A stretch of DNA of 64,000 nucleotides from Azotobacter bryophylli. Lineage in GTDB: Bacteria > Pseudomonadota > Gammaproteobacteria > Pseudomonadales > Pseudomonadaceae. The notes beneath the pieces were generated by a model. It saw only the letters and a program-made list of their open reading frames with translations. It did not search any database and was not told the DNA's origin. Both the position numbers and the translations under genes were made by a program. The first letter of the stretch is position 1. Each line of letters opens with the position of its first letter. The stretch spans positions 51,929 to 115,928 of the forward strand of contig NZ_JBHRSJ010000010.1 in the NCBI RefSeq assembly GCF_042643485.1. The letters are read 5' to 3'. Positions 61,807 through 64,000 of this stretch are shown here, in pieces.

Positions 61807-62550
61807 TCAGGCAGCCAGACTGCCGGACTCCGGCAGGCAGATCAGGGACCAGTTCGCCGCCTGCTCGCCCAAGGACAGGACGGTGCAGCCGGGATCGGCC
61901 GGCAGGCGGCCGACCAGATCGCCCACGGTCCAGTCGGCGGTATTGGAGGCGACCACCCGTCCTTCCGCCGAAACCAGCAGCGCTTCCTGCGGCAGGCGCA
62001 TCAGGTGGCGGGCCAGTTGGCGCTCGAAATCGCGCATCGGCAGATCGACCCCGGCGACGCCGATGAAGCGGCCGTTGGCGACGATCGGCAGGCTGAAGGT
62101 CAGCGCATACACCCCCGTGCAGTACAGATCCACGTAGGGACCGGCCACGGTGCAGGTGCCATGATCGCGGGGCACGCGGAACCAGGGCTTATCCTGATAG
62201 TGGAAGCAGTTGGCGCTGCTCTCGTCGAGGTTGAGGGACAGCGACAGGAGTTTCCCCTCGCCGACCTGGCGCCGCCACTCCATGTACAGCTGCCGATCGG
62301 CCAGGGTACCCGGCTGCAACACCACGCCGGCGCCCACGCAGGACTCGGTCTGCAGCAGCAGTGCGTCGATCCTCGGGCGCAGCTGCGCGAGATCGCGCGA
62401 GACCGGCCGGCATTGGGCCTCCTCGCGGGCCTCCCAGAAGCGGCGGACCTCATCGGCCAGCGACTGCAGACGAGCGAAGATGGCCTCGATCGAGACCTTG
62501 ATGATCTGGCTGCATCCTTGCGGCGAATCGGGACCCATGGGAGCTGACAC
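61807..62550 (-). CDS. Cache-domain (PDC-like) sensor protein without signalling domain
   Basis: 247 residues. N-terminal helices (about 15-55) precede a single extracytoplasmic-type cache/PDC ligand domain with FSLPIVANGRFIGVAGVDLPMRDFE as its core. No signal peptide, transmembrane helix, kinase, GGDEF or methyl-accepting domain is visible, so it may act as a cytoplasmic sensor. The GTG start at 62550 is chosen for the GAGGTGA five bases upstream; an ATG at 62538 is possible. Genes like this often precede gntR-gabD in pseudomonads (from memory, PA0267-PA0268). Confidence 0.72.
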   Translation of the reverse strand: MSAPMGPDSPQGCSQIIKVSIEAIFARLQSLADEVRRFWEAREEAQCRPVSRDLAQLRPRIDALLLQTESCVGAGVVLQPGTLADRQLYMEWRRQVGEGKLLSLSLNLDESSANCFHYQDKPWFRVPRDHGTCTVAGPYVDLYCTGVYALTFSLPIVANGRFIGVAGVDLPMRDFERQLARHLMRLPQEALLVSAEGRVVASNTADWTVGDLVGRLPADPGCTVLSLGEQAANWSLICLPESGSLAA

Positions 62551-62630
62551 GACATTCACCTCGCGCACCTTTAAGGAGAAGACCCGGCGGTCGATGCCGG
62601 TCATGGAGCCGGATGCAAGAAGCGCTCCAC

Positions 62631-63386
62631 TCAGTCGCTTCCGCCTTCCGCCGCCAGCAGCTCCAGGCGCAGATTGATCAGCCGCTTCACCCCGCGGGTC
62701 ACGTGCGCCTCGGCCAGCGCCCCGGCCAGATTGGCGTCGCCGGCGACCAGTGCATCGAGGATGCTGCGGTGCTCCTGCTGGATCGCCGCGACATCCGGCG
62801 CCGTTCCCGATTCGATCCACAGCAGTTCGCCGATCTCGGCCTGCAGGCGCATTTCCGCGTTGGTCAGGCGGACCGACTGTGCCGCCACGGCGATCTCGAT
62901 ATGGAAATGCGCGTCGGCGCGGCGCCGCTGCTGACGGGTATTGGCGACGCCCAGCGCCTCGACATGGTGCAGCAGCCGCGCATGATGCTCGGCCGTGGAG
63001 CGCCGGGCGGCCAGACGCGCCGCCGTGCCGGAGATCGCCAGCTGCTCGTCGCCGAGGTCGCGCAGCTCCATGGTGCTCATCCGCTCCAGACGCTCCAGCA
63101 GCAGCGCCTGCGGCACCTCGATCGGGGCGCAGACGAAGCTTCCGCCGTTGCGCCCGCGGCGGGTGGCGATCAGTCCGCGCTGACGCAGCACCGCCAGCGC
63201 CTCGCGCAGGGTCACGGTGGCGACGCCGAACTGCAGGGCCAGCTCGCTCTCGCTGGGCAGCTGCTCGCCCTCGGCGAACAGCCCCAGGTCGATCACCTCG
63301 ATCATCCGGCGGACCACTTCTTCGGTGCGCCCCTCCTGGCGCAGCCGCATGAAGCCGGAAGTGGGGGCGTGGTTGGGCGAACTCAT
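62631..63386 (-). CDS. FadR-subfamily GntR transcriptional regulator
   Basis: 251 residues. A winged helix (about 20-85, with GEQLPSESELALQFGVATVTLREALAVLRQRGLI) is followed by an all-helical FCD effector domain with metal-type His residues (about 150-240). Divergent from gabD; the 387-base gap holds two sets of dyads. It likely represses gabD and perhaps aauB. Confidence 0.88.
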   Translation of the reverse strand: MSSPNHAPTSGFMRLRQEGRTEEVVRRMIEVIDLGLFAEGEQLPSESELALQFGVATVTLREALAVLRQRGLIATRRGRNGGSFVCAPIEVPQALLLERLERMSTMELRDLGDEQLAISGTAARLAARRSTAEHHARLLHHVEALGVANTRQQRRRADAHFHIEIAVAAQSVRLTNAEMRLQAEIGELLWIESGTAPDVAAIQQEHRSILDALVAGDANLAGALAEAHVTRGVKRLINLRLELLAAEGGSD

Positions 63387-63498
63387 GGGAGCGACGGCCT
63401 CGGATACTGCAGGGTTGGGTGAGCGCCGGGCAGAAGCCCCGACGGCGGCGGAGTGGCGGGTAACTCTAGCAGAGATTGGCACCAATACCTCTAAAAAC

Positions 63499-63517
63499 AA
63501 ATGCTTACCAAGTATTT
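63499..63517. promoter_or_regulatory. Palindrome upstream of the GntR gene
   Basis: AAATGCTT-ACC-AAGTATTT (seven of eight arm positions match). A related half-site AAATACTT lies at 63706-63713, nearer gabD. Candidate autoregulatory GntR site. Confidence 0.5.
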
Positions 63518-63723
63518 CCGGCTGCGTCCGTGACGCCGTGTCCAGCCCAGACAGGACGCAGGCCGGAGCCGTTCCGACGGCTCCCGTGACGACTGCGACG
63601 CGCCGATGGCGGGCAAGCCTTTTGCTTGAGCGCGGAAGCGCCGATACCGCCCGTTCCTCCTGACGCCACGCCTGCCGGCAACGATGCTGGGGTCTTGGCA
63701 GACGCAAATACTTTAAGATATGG

Positions 63724-63742
63724 TTTCATAAGTTTTATGAAA
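63724..63742. promoter_or_regulatory. Palindrome upstream of gabD
   Basis: TTTCATAA-GTT-TTATGAAA, a perfect 8-bp dyad 31 bases before the gabD ATG. Its CATA-N5-TATG core matches the aauB operator in sequence and spacing. Placement suits a repressor. Confidence 0.6.
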
Positions 63743-63773
63743 TTCCCCCCCTTTCGTATGCCAGGAGTTCGCG

Positions 63774-64000
63774 ATGCTTCTGCAAGACCCCCGCCTGCTG
63801 CGCCAGCAGGCCTATATCGACGGTAGCTGGCAGGACGCCGACGGCGGCCGGACCCTGGACGTGAACAACCCGGCCACTGGCGAAGTCCTCGGCAGTGTGC
63901 CGAAGCTGGGCGCGGCCGAGACCCGCCGTGCCATCGAGGCCGCCGAGCGCGCCCTGCCGGCCTGGCGCGCGCTGACCGCCAAGGCCCGTTCCCAGAAGCT
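63774..64000 (+). CDS. gabD: Succinate-semialdehyde dehydrogenase, 3' end outside window
   Basis: The first 75 codons are seen: MLLQDPRLLRQQAYIDGSWQ, VNNPATGEVLGSVPKLGAAETRRAIEAAE and PAWRALTAKARSQKL, which is the GabD N-terminus of the NADP-dependent aldehyde dehydrogenase family. It oxidises succinate semialdehyde to succinate in GABA catabolism. CAGGAG lies six bases upstream. It runs off the right edge and is not a complete gene here. Confidence 0.88.
   Translation, partial: MLLQDPRLLRQQAYIDGSWQDADGGRTLDVNNPATGEVLGSVPKLGAAETRRAIEAAERALPAWRALTAKARSQK

Noticed and set aside
1..64000. CRISPR arrays, tRNA and rRNA genes, insertion sequences, prophage
   Set aside because: I looked for regular direct repeats, tRNA T-loops, transposase motifs and phage structural genes and found none I can support.

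Overview
The window is GC-rich chromosomal DNA from a gammaproteobacterium of the Pseudomonas/Azotobacter group. The right half carries the conserved pseudomonad housekeeping run trpE-gph-rpe (minus strand), murU-amgK (minus), lptD-surA-pdxA-ksgA-apaG-apaH-glpE, prkA-yeaH-spoVR, cca, folK-folB, plsY and tsaD. From memory this order matches the P. aeruginosa PA0580-PA0609 region, with accessory blocks spliced into it. There are no rRNAs, recognisable tRNAs, CRISPR arrays, insertion sequences or phage genes. A run of 92 N (59432-59523) is an assembly gap inside aauE.

Left part (1-29,002): after the 3' end of an outer-membrane barrel gene comes a minus-strand operon, gmaS-mgsA-mgsB-mgsC-amt (8134 to 2227). 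The plus-strand operon purU-folD-mgdABCD plus an IclR regulator follows at 21,183-29,002. Together they encode a complete N-methylglutamate route for methylamine. GmaS makes gamma-glutamylmethylamide, MgsABC converts it to N-methylglutamate, and MgdABCD oxidises that with transfer of the one-carbon unit to tetrahydrofolate. FolD and PurU then take the C1 unit to formate, and Amt imports ammonium/methylammonium. gmaS is preceded by a sigma-54 promoter and an NtrC-type site, pointing to nitrogen control. The two halves are separated by about 12 kb of accessory genes: an amidotransferase, a CPA antiporter, a hydrolase, two DUF2382 stress proteins, an HPP/GST/oxidase cluster with decayed genes, and a LysR-, HIBADH-, IclR- and DAO-type set.

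Inside that 12 kb are two minus-strand RNAs absent from protein-based annotation. Both end in strong intrinsic terminators and carry GGA motifs in hairpin loops, the signature of RsmX/Y/Z (CsrA/RsmA-sequestering) sRNAs. The first (9911-10046) also has a near-perfect GacA upstream activating sequence.

Middle (29,082-35,946): a GNAT acetyltransferase and a stand-alone TIR-domain protein lie just downstream of trpE. The minus strand then carries trpE with a candidate Trp-rich leader peptide, gph, rpe, a DnaJ-domain protein and the MurU/AmgK peptidoglycan-recycling pair.

Right (36,076-64,000): the lptD operon and the prkA-yeaH-spoVR stress cluster, then cca. Next is an inserted sulfide/persulfide oxidation module (persulfide dioxygenase, a DUF442-SQR fusion with a mutated phosphatase loop, and a SulP transporter), then folK, folB, plsY and tsaD. 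Where rpsU-dnaG-rpoD would be expected there is instead a tryptophan-tryptophylquinone amine dehydrogenase operon (aauBEDA plus two cytochromes c), followed by a cache-domain protein, a FadR-type GntR regulator and the start of gabD. Matching palindromes precede aauB and gabD. The window therefore combines two unrelated amine-oxidation systems, one cytoplasmic (methylamine) and one periplasmic (aromatic/aralkyl amines).
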